From CAZSSM01 sp964609385 (GTDB taxonomy: Bacteria > Planctomycetota > Planctomycetia > Isosphaerales > Isosphaeraceae): DNA of 24,961 nt. The stretch's first letter is position 1. Every line of letters starts with the position of its first letter. A model generated the notes under the pieces. The model saw only the letters and a list, made by a program, of their open reading frames with translations, did no database searches and had not been told where the DNA came from. This document shows, in pieces, positions 7,899-15,922 of this stretch. The position numbers were made by a program, and so were the translations under genes. The stretch is taken from the NCBI GenBank assembly GCA_964609385.1, contig CAZSSM010000096.1, positions 1-24,961 of the forward strand, read 5' to 3'.

Positions 7899-7920
7899 CG
7901 GCACGATGCCGTCTTTTTTT
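7899..7920 (+). terminator. Intrinsic terminator-like hairpin with T-tract
   Basis: CGGCA-CGA-TGCCG (7899-7911) is followed by TC and seven Ts (7914-7920). An overlapping alternative hairpin CCGAG-TC-CTCGG spans 7890-7901. It is oriented on the plus strand, but no plus-strand gene lies upstream before 5921, whose transcript would have to cross der. It may insulate the promoter directly downstream from antisense read-through, or end an unrecognised short RNA. Confidence 0.5.
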
Positions 7921-7933
7921 CGCCCTGCCGAGG

Positions 7934-7942
7934 TGCTATAGT
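7934..7942 (+). promoter_or_regulatory. Extended -10 promoter for the sugar-kinase cluster
   Basis: TGCTATAGT gives an extended -10 (TG-N-TATAGT, 5 of 6 to TATAAT). The -35 region would fall on the T-tract at 7914-7919, a weak match, which suits an extended -10 promoter. Transcription would start near 7949, leaving a leader of about 150 nt before ATG 8101. I saw no known riboswitch in that leader. Confidence 0.5.
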
Positions 7943-8100
7943 CTCGACGGGGACGGGTCTCGATCGCGCCCGATCGCGACCTCGCCCGCCCGACACACGT
8001 CTGATTGTTGACGTTCGTGTCGAAATGTTGACGATTCGCGTGGTTTTCGTGAATCGCCGCCGACCGATCCCCGGTCCCGTTCACCACGGTCCTCCACACC

Positions 8101-9084
8101 ATGATCATTTCGCAGACGCCTTACCGGGTCAGTTTCGCCGGCGGCAGCACCGACCTCCCCTCGTTCTATCGCGAGGAGTACGGGGCGGTCATCAGCGTTG
8201 CGATCAAAAAGCATATGTATGTAACGGTGAGTCCGCGGTTCGAGCCGAGCATCCGCGTCAGTTACACCCGGACCGAAATCGCCGATACGCTCGATGACTT
8301 GAAACACGAGTTGGTTCGCGAGGCGCTGCGGCGGACGGAACTGGACCGCTCGATCGAGATCACGACCATCGGCGACCTGCCCGGCGGCACCGGCATGGGG
8401 TCGAGCAGTTCGCTGACGTGCGGTTTGCTCAAAGCGCTCTACGCGTACAAAGGACGGGTCATCAGCCCCGAGGAGGCGGCCCGCTGGGCCTGTGAGATCG
8501 AAATCGACGACCTCGGCAAGCCGATCGGTCGCCAGGACCAGTATGCTGCGGCCTACGGCGGCTTCAATTATATCCGGTTCAACCGCGACGACACGGTCCT
8601 GGTCGAACCGGTTCCCTGCCGTCCTGAGGTGATGGACGAACTGCAGAGCCGAACCCTCCTGATGTACACCGGCATGACCCGAAGCGCCGACACGATCCTC
8701 AAACAGGTCGTTAGCAACACGGAAGATCGTCGGACCATCCTTCGACGGATGCGTGATCTGGCCGCCGAACTCCGCGAAGTTATCAGCACCCAAGGGGATG
8801 TCGATCGGTTCGCCGAGCTGATGCACGAGGGTTGGGAACTGAAGAAGAAGACATCGTCGTCGATCAGCGGTTCGATGATCGACGATTGGTACGAGTCGGC
8901 TCGGAAAGCGGGGGCAACCGGGGGCAAGCTCTTGGGCGCTGGCGGCGGCGGGTTCTTGCTGGTGATGGCCCCTCCCGAGCGCCATGAGGCGATCCGCGAA
9001 GCCTTGGGCCGACCGCGTGAGATCCCTTTCGAGATCGATCCGGCCGGCTGTCGTCTGATTTTCCTGAGCGACCATCAGCATTGA
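8101..9084 (+). CDS. GHMP-family sugar kinase, D-glycero-D-manno-heptose-7-phosphate kinase (HddA)-like
   Basis: The protein is 327 aa. N-terminal motif 1 is SQTPYRVSFAGGSTDLPSFY, the form seen in HddA and related sugar-1-kinases. The ATP-binding motif 2 is GDLPGGTGMGSSSS near residues 95-110. The C-terminal motif 3 is GKLLGAGGGGFLL near 275-290. HddA phosphorylates heptose 7-phosphate at C1 on the way to GDP-heptose for S-layer or capsule glycans. Related enzymes act on fucose or other sugars, so the exact substrate is uncertain, and no gmhA, gmhB or hddC neighbour is visible in the window. ATG 8101 has no clear ribosome binding site, but an in-frame TGA lies about 50 nt upstream and no other start fits. 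The cytosolic enzyme heads the sugar cluster. Confidence 0.85.
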   Translation: MIISQTPYRVSFAGGSTDLPSFYREEYGAVISVAIKKHMYVTVSPRFEPSIRVSYTRTEIADTLDDLKHELVREALRRTELDRSIEITTIGDLPGGTGMGSSSSLTCGLLKALYAYKGRVISPEEAARWACEIEIDDLGKPIGRQDQYAAAYGGFNYIRFNRDDTVLVEPVPCRPEVMDELQSRTLLMYTGMTRSADTILKQVVSNTEDRRTILRRMRDLAAELREVISTQGDVDRFAELMHEGWELKKKTSSSISGSMIDDWYESARKAGATGGKLLGAGGGGFLLVMAPPERHEAIREALGRPREIPFEIDPAGCRLIFLSDHQH

Positions 9085-9251
9085 CACCGATCGTTGAGAA
9101 TTCGCAGCGATTATGACGCCTCGATCCGCCGGCCCCTTTCAGGACCGAACCCGCCTTCTCGACCACGCGGGATCGCTCGACGCCCAGCGACGGGTCCGGC
9201 CCTTTCTGGTTCGATGATCGGGGCTCGCAGCCTTCAAAAGGGGCCTGACCG

Positions 9252-10379
9252 ATGGGGATGACCATACTGATCACCGGGGGCGCGGGCTTCATCGGCTCGC
9301 ATACCGCCGACGCTCTGCTGAAAGCCGGTCATCGGGTCCGAATCCTGGACAGCCTGGAGCCGCCGGTCCACCCCGACCGCCAACCACCGGCGTTCCTCGA
9401 CGAGCGCCTCGAGTTGATCCGGGGCGACGTCCGCGATGAAGCCCTGCTCTTGGAGGCGATGCGCGGCTGCGACGCCATCTACCACCTGGCCGCCTTTCAG
9501 GATTATCTGCCGGTCTTCAGCCGCTACTTCGACGTCAACGTCACTAGCACAGCGCTGATTTATGAGTTGATCGTCCGCGAGTCGCTTCCTGTCCGTAAGG
9601 TGATCGTCGCGAGCAGCCAGGCCACCTTGGGCGAGGGGCTCTACCACGACGCGACAGGACGCGAGGTGTTGCCGGACATCCGGACCGACGAGCAACTCCG
9701 CCAGGGCGTCTGGGAATGCCAAGCTCCCGATGGGTTCACCGGCCCCTTGCAGTGGAAGCCCACCGACGAGACGGTCAACAACCCACAGAACCAGTATGGG
9801 ATCTCGAAGATCGCGGAAGAGAAGATCGCCCTCTTCCTGGGCAAGCGATACGGGATCCCGAGCGTGGCGATGCGGTACTCGATCGTCCAAGGTCCGCGTC
9901 AGAGCTTCCACAACGCCTACTCAGGTGCCTGCCGGGTCTTCTGCCTGAGCTTCCACGCCGGCGGCGAACTGACGATCTTCGAGGACGGTCAACAGATCCG
10001 CGACTTCGTCAACATCTTCGACGTCGTCGACGCCAACCTAACTGTCTTGGACAACCCTCAAGCCGATTACGAGATGTTCCACGTTGGCGGTGACGATCCG
10101 ATGACCGTCGCTCAGTTCGCCCAGGCCGTCGCCGCCGCCTACGGTCATACCCAGTATGAGCCGAAGATCAGCGGCAAGTATCGTTTCGGCGACACCCGGC
10201 ACATCTGCTCGAACGTCGAGAAGCTCAAGGGGCTCGGCTGGCGGCCGACCCGCACCGTCCACGACAGCGTGGCCGCCTACAAAGGCTGGCTCGACCAGGC
10301 CGAGGCCCCCGGCACGATCTTGGAAAAAGCCCACAAGCAGATGGCCGCCCTCGGCGTCGTCCGCGACGTCAAAAGCTGA
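9252..10379 (+). CDS. NAD-dependent epimerase/dehydratase (extended SDR)
   Basis: The protein is 375 aa. The Rossmann motif GGAGFIG is at residues 9-15, and the DSLEPP strand end suggests NAD+ preference. HLAAFQDYLPVF gives the conserved strand, SSQA the active-site Ser region and YGISK the catalytic YxxxK. The late part (QQIRDFVNIFDVVDANLTVL) is the usual sugar-nucleotide-binding region. The overall pattern resembles NDP-sugar 4-epimerases of the dTDP-rhamnose/WbiB type, but the product cannot be fixed from sequence. An insertion of ~30 residues (about 140-170) before YxxxK is longer than in GalE. ATG 9252 follows AAAAGGGG by 8-9 nt; ATG 9258 is an alternative. It lies 167 nt after the kinase and 204 nt before galE, likely the same pathway. 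Confidence 0.87.
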   Translation: MGMTILITGGAGFIGSHTADALLKAGHRVRILDSLEPPVHPDRQPPAFLDERLELIRGDVRDEALLLEAMRGCDAIYHLAAFQDYLPVFSRYFDVNVTSTALIYELIVRESLPVRKVIVASSQATLGEGLYHDATGREVLPDIRTDEQLRQGVWECQAPDGFTGPLQWKPTDETVNNPQNQYGISKIAEEKIALFLGKRYGIPSVAMRYSIVQGPRQSFHNAYSGACRVFCLSFHAGGELTIFEDGQQIRDFVNIFDVVDANLTVLDNPQADYEMFHVGGDDPMTVAQFAQAVAAAYGHTQYEPKISGKYRFGDTRHICSNVEKLKGLGWRPTRTVHDSVAAYKGWLDQAEAPGTILEKAHKQMAALGVVRDVKS

Positions 10380-10583
10380 GCCGACGCGACGAGATCGCAC
10401 GCTAACCGGCCTCTTCCGTGCCCTTAATCCGATCGTCGACCTGTTCAGCCTTTTCGACACCCAGCGCTCGTCCCGATCCACCTATACCGGCTGCTTTCCC
10501 CTCAGCTCCGATTACCGCGACCCGTCCGTCCGATCCGCCACAAGGTCCTCAAGGGTTCGATCCAGGAGAGGAGAGAGATCACA

Positions 10584-11600
10584 ATGCGTATCCTCGTCAC
10601 CGGCGGCACCGGCTATGTCGGCAGCGCGTGCCTTCGTCGGCTGGTCGAGGCCGGGCACGACGCCTTCGCCTTCGATAACCTCTGCGAAGGGCATGTCCGG
10701 GCAATCCCCACCGACCGGTTCATCCAAGGGGACATCCAGGACACGCCCGGTCTGGTCGAGGCGATGCGACGGATCGACGCCGAGGCGGTCATGCACTTCG
10801 CCGCGGCGACCTATGTCGGCGAGTCGGTCACCAACCCCGAGTACCACTATCGGAACAACATCTACGGCACGCTCTGCCTGCTCAACGCCATGCGCGAGGC
10901 CGGCCTGAAGCGGATGCTCTTCTCCAGCACCTGTGCCACCTACGGGCTCAACCCCAAGGTCCCGATGGCCGAGGACTCGGTTCAGGACCCGTGCAGCCCC
11001 TACGCGCGGACCAAACTGGCCGTCGAGTGGATGATCCGCGACTTCGCCCACGCTTATGGCCTCGGCTTCACCCTGCTCCGCTACTTCAACGCTGCCGGAG
11101 CCTCCCCGGACGGAAGCCATGGCGAGCATCACGACCCCGAGACCCACTTGATCCCGCTGGTCCTACAGGTCCCGCTCGGACAGCGCGATCGGATCAAGAT
11201 CTTCGGCAACGACTACCCAACGCCCGACGGCACCTGCATCCGCGACTACGTCCACATTCACGACCTGGCCCAGGCCCACGAATTGGCAATCACCGCCACC
11301 ACCGAGACGACCGCCGAGGTCTTCAACATCGGCACCGGCAACGGATCCTCGGTCATGGAGGTCATCCAAGCCTGTGAGCAGGTCACCGGCCAGCAGATCG
11401 CTCAGGAGATCTGCCCGCGACGGCCCGGCGACCCACCGGCCCTGGTCGCCGATCCGACCAAGATCAAGTCCAAGCTGGGCTGGAAGCCCGAGTACCCCGA
11501 GATCGTCGATGTCGTCCGGACCGCCTGGGCCTGGCATTCGAAGAACCCCAACGGCTACCCGGCCAATCCGGAGGCCGCCGACGCGGTCGGCGCCCGATGA
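10584..11600 (+). CDS. galE: UDP-glucose 4-epimerase
   Basis: The protein is 338 aa, the normal GalE length. GGTGYVGS (residues 7-14) binds NAD+, FDNLCEG and GDIQD follow as in GalE, MHFAAATYVGESV matches the GalE VIHFAGLKAVGES block, SSTCATYG contains the catalytic Ser/Thr region, and YARTK is the YxxxK pair. RYFNAAGASPDG, GTCIRDYVHIHDLAQAH and FNIGTGNGSSVMEV are hallmark GalE blocks. It interconverts UDP-glucose and UDP-galactose in the cytosol (or the N-acetylated pair). Two AGGAG sites (10564-10568 and 10569-10573) precede ATG 10584. Its stop overlaps the next gene's start as ATGA (11597-11600), so the two are translationally coupled. Confidence 0.93.
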   Translation: MRILVTGGTGYVGSACLRRLVEAGHDAFAFDNLCEGHVRAIPTDRFIQGDIQDTPGLVEAMRRIDAEAVMHFAAATYVGESVTNPEYHYRNNIYGTLCLLNAMREAGLKRMLFSSTCATYGLNPKVPMAEDSVQDPCSPYARTKLAVEWMIRDFAHAYGLGFTLLRYFNAAGASPDGSHGEHHDPETHLIPLVLQVPLGQRDRIKIFGNDYPTPDGTCIRDYVHIHDLAQAHELAITATTETTAEVFNIGTGNGSSVMEVIQACEQVTGQQIAQEICPRRPGDPPALVADPTKIKSKLGWKPEYPEIVDVVRTAWAWHSKNPNGYPANPEAADAVGAR

Positions 11601-12883
11601 TCCACTACATCACCACCGATGGGGTCGGTCAGGCTTGGGTCGGCAACGAGCTGCGGATCGTCCTGCGGGCCGGAGTCCCGTTTCGGCTCCACGGGCTGCG
11701 TCCCCCGCAACGTCGGTATTTCCGATCGGCCTGGGTCCAGGATCTCGATCGCGAGACCCAGGTCATCTATCCGATCGCCAAGCTCGACCTCCTCGTCTCG
11801 CTACTCTTGGCGCCCTTTCTGTTCGGCCCACGTTTCTTCGCGTCGTTGATCAATGGGCTGGTCGGCAAACGTGAGAGCTTCAAGGTTCGCCTGTCCTGCC
11901 TGGGTCATCTGTTGGTCGCCTGCGTTTGGGCTCGCAAGCTCAAGAAGCGACGCGCGGAGGAGCCGATCGATCTGATCCACTCGCAATGGATCCACTCGGC
12001 CGGCACCGTGGGGATGTATGCCGCCTGGCTGCTCGACGTCCCCTTCAGCTTCACCGGCCATGCCGCCGACATTTGGCGCGAACGGTCGGCCCTCGAGGAC
12101 AAGGTCCGTCGCGCCGCATTCATCATTTGTATATCGACGTATCATCGCGACTTCTACAAAACCCTGGGCGCCGACGAATCCAAACTGATCATCGCTTACT
12201 GCGGGATCGATGTGCATCACTTCGCCACCAAGCCACATGACTCCCCGCGCCACGAACCGGTCAAGATCATCACCTGCTCGCGGCTGGTCGAGAAGAAGGG
12301 CTACACTCACCTGATCGAGGCCTGCCGACGCCTCAAGGAGCGTGGGGTCGCCTTCCAATGCCTGATCGGCGGCAGCGGCCCACTCGAGGAACCGCTCCGC
12401 GCCCAGATCGCAGAGGCCGGGCTCGAGGACCGCGTCACGATGACCGGCCAGTTGGTCCCCCAAGAAGACCTTCCCGCGTTCCTTCGCGACGGTGACATCT
12501 TCGTGCTGCCGTGCGTGGTCGCCGCTGACGGGGATGCCGATGGTCTGCCCCAATTGCTCATGGAAGCGATGGCCTGCGGCTTGCCCGTGATCTCGACCCG
12601 CTTGGTCGGCATCCCGGACCTCGTCGTCAACGGCGAGTCGGGCATCCTCTTGGAACCCGAGGCAGTCGATCCGTTGGTCGAGGCGCTCGAACGCTTGATC
12701 GCTGACGAGGCCGCCGCCCGCGACTTGGGCCAGAAGGGTCGCCAGTTCGTCGAACGTAAATTCGACATCATGACCTGTCTCGAACCGCTCCTCGATCAGT
12801 ATCGCCAGCGATTGACCTCGCCGATGCGCGAAGGGGTCGACCCGGTCGAGGCCGAGGCGAAGGCCGCCGTACCGTCGGCCTGA
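11597..12883 (+). CDS. GT4-family glycosyltransferase
   Basis: The protein is 428 aa with a GT-B fold. The N-terminal half includes a hydrophobic segment near residues 55-80 (LLVSLLLAPFLFG) and DLIHSQWIHSAGTVGM, then FSFTGHAADIW, a typical GT4 acceptor-side block. The C-terminal half has IITCSRLVEKKGYTHLIEA, IGGSGPLE and the donor-binding block DGLPQLLMEAMACGLPVIST. In the usual EX7E motif the first Glu is Asp here (D-x7-E), which is also seen in other GT4 proteins. The donor is a nucleotide sugar, plausibly UDP-galactose or the product of the adjacent epimerases. Start ATG 11597 overlaps the galE stop. It probably acts at the cytoplasmic face of the inner membrane. Confidence 0.93.
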   Translation: MIHYITTDGVGQAWVGNELRIVLRAGVPFRLHGLRPPQRRYFRSAWVQDLDRETQVIYPIAKLDLLVSLLLAPFLFGPRFFASLINGLVGKRESFKVRLSCLGHLLVACVWARKLKKRRAEEPIDLIHSQWIHSAGTVGMYAAWLLDVPFSFTGHAADIWRERSALEDKVRRAAFIICISTYHRDFYKTLGADESKLIIAYCGIDVHHFATKPHDSPRHEPVKIITCSRLVEKKGYTHLIEACRRLKERGVAFQCLIGGSGPLEEPLRAQIAEAGLEDRVTMTGQLVPQEDLPAFLRDGDIFVLPCVVAADGDADGLPQLLMEAMACGLPVISTRLVGIPDLVVNGESGILLEPEAVDPLVEALERLIADEAAARDLGQKGRQFVERKFDIMTCLEPLLDQYRQRLTSPMREGVDPVEAEAKAAVPSA

Positions 12884-13014
12884 TCGTTCCGGCCGAGCCC
12901 CAGGACTACTCCCCTCGGGTCCGGACGGACGTGCCATAGACCTGGGCGGTTTCCTCGAAAGTCAGAGTGGCCCATCGGTGGCAAGCCGGCCCCTATCGGT
13001 CCACAATGATGGGG

Positions 13015-13020
13015 AAGGAG
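13015..13020 (+). promoter_or_regulatory. Ribosome binding site for the GTG start at 13028
   Basis: AAGGAG ends 7 nt before GTG 13028. It decides the start of the first small membrane protein, which has no upstream ATG in frame with a comparable site. Confidence 0.7.
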
Positions 13021-13027
13021 CCCCATC

Positions 13028-13645
13028 GTGAGTCGCCCTGACTTCCTGTCCCCCAACGATCCCGATCGAACCGCCAACGACGCAACGAACTCTCCGATGT
13101 CGGCCGATCCGGTCTCGACGGTCGAGTCGGGCTCGCGGCCGTTCCGCGTACTCGATTTGGTCGCGTTGACCTTGGGCGTGGCCATTGCCGGGGTCCACCT
13201 CCGCGCGGTCCTCCCCGAGGGTCCGGTCGAGATGCCGACGTTGCTCGTCTTCGCCGGTGGGGTCATGCTAGGCATCGGCGTCACCGCCACAGGGCCCTTC
13301 CTGCTGCTCATCCGGTGCGTCTTACCGGAGCGGGGGCGGCCGATCCCAATCGGCGAATGGCTCTGGGGCCTGCTCGGCGCCCCTTGGCTGATTGGCGCGA
13401 CGTTCCGCCTGATCGATCCGGAACCGATGTCCGATCAAGCGTTGTTGCGGTTCGAGTTCTTCTTCGGGCTCAGCCTGATCCTGGCAATCGGAGTGGCCGC
13501 CACGGTGGTTCTGATGACCTGGGTCGCCTCGTCGCCGGAGCGGGCCTCACAGGTGCTCCAGAAGCCTTGGACCAACCGGCTCGGCTACATCTTGGCGATC
13601 CTCTGGCCTCTTCAGTGCGGGCTCGGGCTGTTCGCGATGAGTTAG
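13028..13645 (+). CDS. Small multi-pass membrane protein of unknown function (paralogue 1)
   Basis: The protein is 205 aa from a GTG start. After a ~38-residue polar N-terminus it has about five hydrophobic segments: 40-62 (RVLDLVALTLGVAIAG), 72-98 (LLVFAGGVMLGIGVTATGPF), 108-127 (WLWGLLGAPWLIGATF), 143-166 (FFFGLSLILAIGVAATVVLM) and 186-204 (GYILAILWPLQCGLGLF). I do not recognise a family. It resembles the next gene in order of elements: an LDLVAL start, a TGPFLLL block, a W-x-G-x-P/Y-W-L-G block and a final WPL segment. It may be co-transcribed with it (50 nt apart). It follows the glycosyltransferase by 144 nt on the same strand. Function cannot be assigned. Confidence 0.75.
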   Translation: MSRPDFLSPNDPDRTANDATNSPMSADPVSTVESGSRPFRVLDLVALTLGVAIAGVHLRAVLPEGPVEMPTLLVFAGGVMLGIGVTATGPFLLLIRCVLPERGRPIPIGEWLWGLLGAPWLIGATFRLIDPEPMSDQALLRFEFFFGLSLILAIGVAATVVLMTWVASSPERASQVLQKPWTNRLGYILAILWPLQCGLGLFAMS

Positions 13646-13684
13646 CTCACGCCCAACGCCTCGGTCCCCAACGTCCTGCCGCCC

Positions 13685-13690
13685 GAGGAG
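13685..13690 (+). promoter_or_regulatory. Ribosome binding site for the GTG start at 13696
   Basis: GAGGAG ends 5 nt before GTG 13696. The open frame extends upstream to 13315, but that part overlaps paralogue 1 in another frame and reads as low-complexity charged sequence, so the GTG is the real start. Confidence 0.75.
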
Positions 13691-13695
13691 GCGTC

Positions 13696-14346
13696 GTGGT
13701 ACGTCTGAGCCTGCTCGACTTGATCGCCTTAATGGTGGGTTACGGCACGGCAGCCCTTTTGATCCGCGCCTTCGGTGTCGGTCTCGACTTCGACGGGCCG
13801 CTGCCGGTCGCCTTCGTGATCCTGCTCTACCTCTGGCTCGGCCTGGCCATGAGCGGTCCGATCCTGCTGCTCGGTCGTCGCGGACAGCCCGTCGAGCCAA
13901 TCCCTGATCATGAGCCCCCACGCGATCCGCTCGTTGACGATGGGGATCGGGTTGATGATGCATCTCCGCGTCCCGGTGATCGTGCCGAGCCCAAGGCGTC
14001 CGACCTCGGAGCAGCATCATCGACCCCAGAGCGTCGAACGGGTCGGAGGACCCAGCGCGACCGTGCACCCCATTCGATCAACGATCGCGAGCGCTTCACG
14101 TGGGCCGAGATGACCTGGCTGGCAATCGGGACATACTGGCTGGGCCTGACCTTCCTGGTCTCGCCGATCCGATTGCCGAGGACTCCGTGGCTAGGCCTGA
14201 TCCCGATCCTCGCAGTCCCGCTGCTGATCCGCCTGGGTCGTTCTCGGACCGATGCGATCCGATCCTGGACCCACTCCGTCGGCATCGTCCTCATCGGGTC
14301 ATGGCCGTTAGCCTGGATCGCCCTCATCCTGCTGTTCCGGAGCTGA
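13696..14346 (+). CDS. Small multi-pass membrane protein of unknown function (paralogue 2)
   Basis: The protein is 216 aa from GTG. It has two hydrophobic segments near the N-terminus (LSLLDLIALMVGYGTAALLI and VAFVILLYLWLGLAMSGPI), a polar Pro/Asp/Arg-rich loop of about 70 residues, and three more segments (MTWLAIGTYWLGLTFLV, WLGLIPILAVPLLI, VGIVLIGSWPLAWIALIL). Similarity to the preceding gene is visible in LDL(V/I)AL, GP(F/I)LLL, the Trp-rich third segment and the final WPL segment. The central loop is where they differ most. No known domain is recognised. It is followed by a terminator-like hairpin. Confidence 0.75.
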   Translation: MVRLSLLDLIALMVGYGTAALLIRAFGVGLDFDGPLPVAFVILLYLWLGLAMSGPILLLGRRGQPVEPIPDHEPPRDPLVDDGDRVDDASPRPGDRAEPKASDLGAASSTPERRTGRRTQRDRAPHSINDRERFTWAEMTWLAIGTYWLGLTFLVSPIRLPRTPWLGLIPILAVPLLIRLGRSRTDAIRSWTHSVGIVLIGSWPLAWIALILLFRS

Positions 14347-14427
14347 GGGCGTGCTCGAACCTCTGTGACGACAGATTCTCCCGATCGCGCGTCCTGAGTC
14401 TCGTGATCTGCGTTCTGAAGAGATCCG

Positions 14428-14457
14428 GTCGGTCTCCGACGTTTCCTTGAGACCGAC
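14428..14457 (+). terminator. Hairpin downstream of the paired membrane-protein genes
   Basis: GTCGGTCTC (14428-14436) pairs perfectly with GAGACCGAC (14449-14457) around a 12-nt loop, 82 nt after the stop. There is no U-tract. It is a plausible transcript end, since the next gene begins about 125 nt further on. Confidence 0.45.
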
Positions 14458-14582
14458 TTGGTGAGGCTCTGCGTTGAAACATCGCTAATATCATTGGAGT
14501 ACTTTCCAGGAACTCCATGGTCCGCTTCGTCGACGCATGAGGCGTCGGCTTGGAGCGATCCCCGAACCGAATCCTGACCCCA

Positions 14583-15854
14583 ATGGATCCGATGAAAACG
14601 CTGTTAAAATTGTCGATCGTGCTGGCCATCTTGGGCGTAGCCGGCGCGGCGAGCTATTCGCCGGTGACCGCCTATCTCAAGGAACGCAACAAGGTCAACT
14701 ACCGGACCTCGAAGGTCGCCCTCGGCGACCTGATCGAGGAGGTCAACTCAACCGGCGAGGTCAAACCGGTCCTGAGCGTGCTGGTCGGGTCGTTCGTCTC
14801 CGGCCCGATCGAGGAACTCTACGTCGACTTCAACGACCGAGTCAAAGAAGGCGAGATTCTGGCCAAGGTTGACCCACGGATCTATGAGGCGGCTGTGGCC
14901 CGCGACAATGCGACCCTCAAAACGGCTCAGGCCGAGGTCGCGCGGATCAAGGCGCTGCTCCTGCAGGCGCAACGCAACGAAGTCCGGGCCGTCCGGCTTC
15001 GCGATGAGAACCCCGACTATATGTCCGATACCGAGATGGACACCTATCGGTTCAACCGCGTCTCGCTGGAAGCCCAGTTGGAGGTCGCGGAGGCGTCGGT
15101 TTCTCAAGCCCAAGCGAACTTGAAGAATTCGCAGACCAACCTGGACTACACCGAGATCGTCTCGCCGGTCGACGGCACGGTGATTGAACGCAAGATCGAC
15201 CCGGGCCAGACGCTCGCCTCACAGTTCCAGGCGCCCGAGCTGTTCGTGATCGCGCCCGAGATGGATCAGCGGATGCATATTTATGCTTCGGTCGACGAGG
15301 CCGACATCGGGCTGATCCGCGCTGCTGCCGAGGAGGATCGTCCGGTCACCTTCACCATCGATGCCTACCCCGACGATCTCTTCAAAGGGACGATCCACCA
15401 GATCCGGATGAGTTCGTCGGCGACCTCGAACGTGATCACCTACCCGGTGGTCGTCGAGGCGCCCAACGCCGACCTCAAACTGATGCCCGGGATGACGGCC
15501 AACATCTCCTTCGAGGTCGCGCGCCGCGAGTCGGTCAAGAAGATCCCCAACGCGGCCTTGCGGTTCTATCCCGACCGCGAGCAGGTCCGCCCCGAGGACC
15601 ACAAGATCATCGACGGCACCGAGTTCGAACAGGAGCAGGAACAGTTGGCCGACGCGACGGGGATCCGCTCGGCCAGCGAGATCGCCGAGGCGTCCGAACG
15701 CCGACGTCGACGCCATGTCTGGCAGGTCGATCCGGCGACCAACCTGCTCCGCGCTGTCGCCGTCGTCACCGGCATCAGCGACAGTCGCTACACCGAGCTG
15801 ATCTCGGGTGAAATCGACGAAGGTGCCGAACTGGTGATTGATATCGATCAGTGA
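14583..15854 (+). CDS. MacA-like periplasmic adaptor (HlyD/RND-MFP family)
   Basis: The protein is 423 aa. An N-terminal membrane anchor (LLKLSIVLAILGVAGAASYS) is followed by the split lipoyl/barrel-sandwich domain (EEVNSTGEVKPVLSV, then SGPIEELYVDFNDRVKEG), a coiled-coil hairpin (about 100-180, Gln/Ala/Arg-rich), the second lipoyl half (NLDYTEIVSPVDGTVIER) and beta-barrel sequence ending in MPGMTANISFEV. A charged stretch of ~50 residues near 335-385 (EQEQEQ, then SERRRRRHVW) is longer than in typical MacA. Such adaptors link an inner-membrane ABC permease to an outer-membrane channel for export of peptides, lipids or macrolides. Start is uncertain: ATG 14583 or ATG 14592, both with poor ribosome binding sites. 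The permease follows after 68 nt. Confidence 0.87.
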   Translation: MDPMKTLLKLSIVLAILGVAGAASYSPVTAYLKERNKVNYRTSKVALGDLIEEVNSTGEVKPVLSVLVGSFVSGPIEELYVDFNDRVKEGEILAKVDPRIYEAAVARDNATLKTAQAEVARIKALLLQAQRNEVRAVRLRDENPDYMSDTEMDTYRFNRVSLEAQLEVAEASVSQAQANLKNSQTNLDYTEIVSPVDGTVIERKIDPGQTLASQFQAPELFVIAPEMDQRMHIYASVDEADIGLIRAAAEEDRPVTFTIDAYPDDLFKGTIHQIRMSSSATSNVITYPVVVEAPNADLKLMPGMTANISFEVARRESVKKIPNAALRFYPDREQVRPEDHKIIDGTEFEQEQEQLADATGIRSASEIAEASERRRRRHVWQVDPATNLLRAVAVVTGISDSRYTELISGEIDEGAELVIDIDQ

Positions 15855-15922
15855 TCGCCCGGCAGGCACGGTGGAATCGAGATCACCTACGAGTCCTTTG
15901 AGGACGGGGGCATGACGAACCG

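Noticed and set aside
7936..9087. 383-aa open frame antisense to the GHMP kinase gene
   Set aside because: Shadow of the kinase gene, with no recognisable domain. The plus strand carries all GHMP motifs.
11801..12937. 378-aa open frame antisense to the glycosyltransferase
   Set aside because: Shadow frame with GC-bias composition and no family features.
13315..13695. Upstream extension of the second membrane-protein frame
   Set aside because: It overlaps the first membrane protein in another frame and reads as charged low-complexity sequence. GTG 13696 has its own ribosome binding site.
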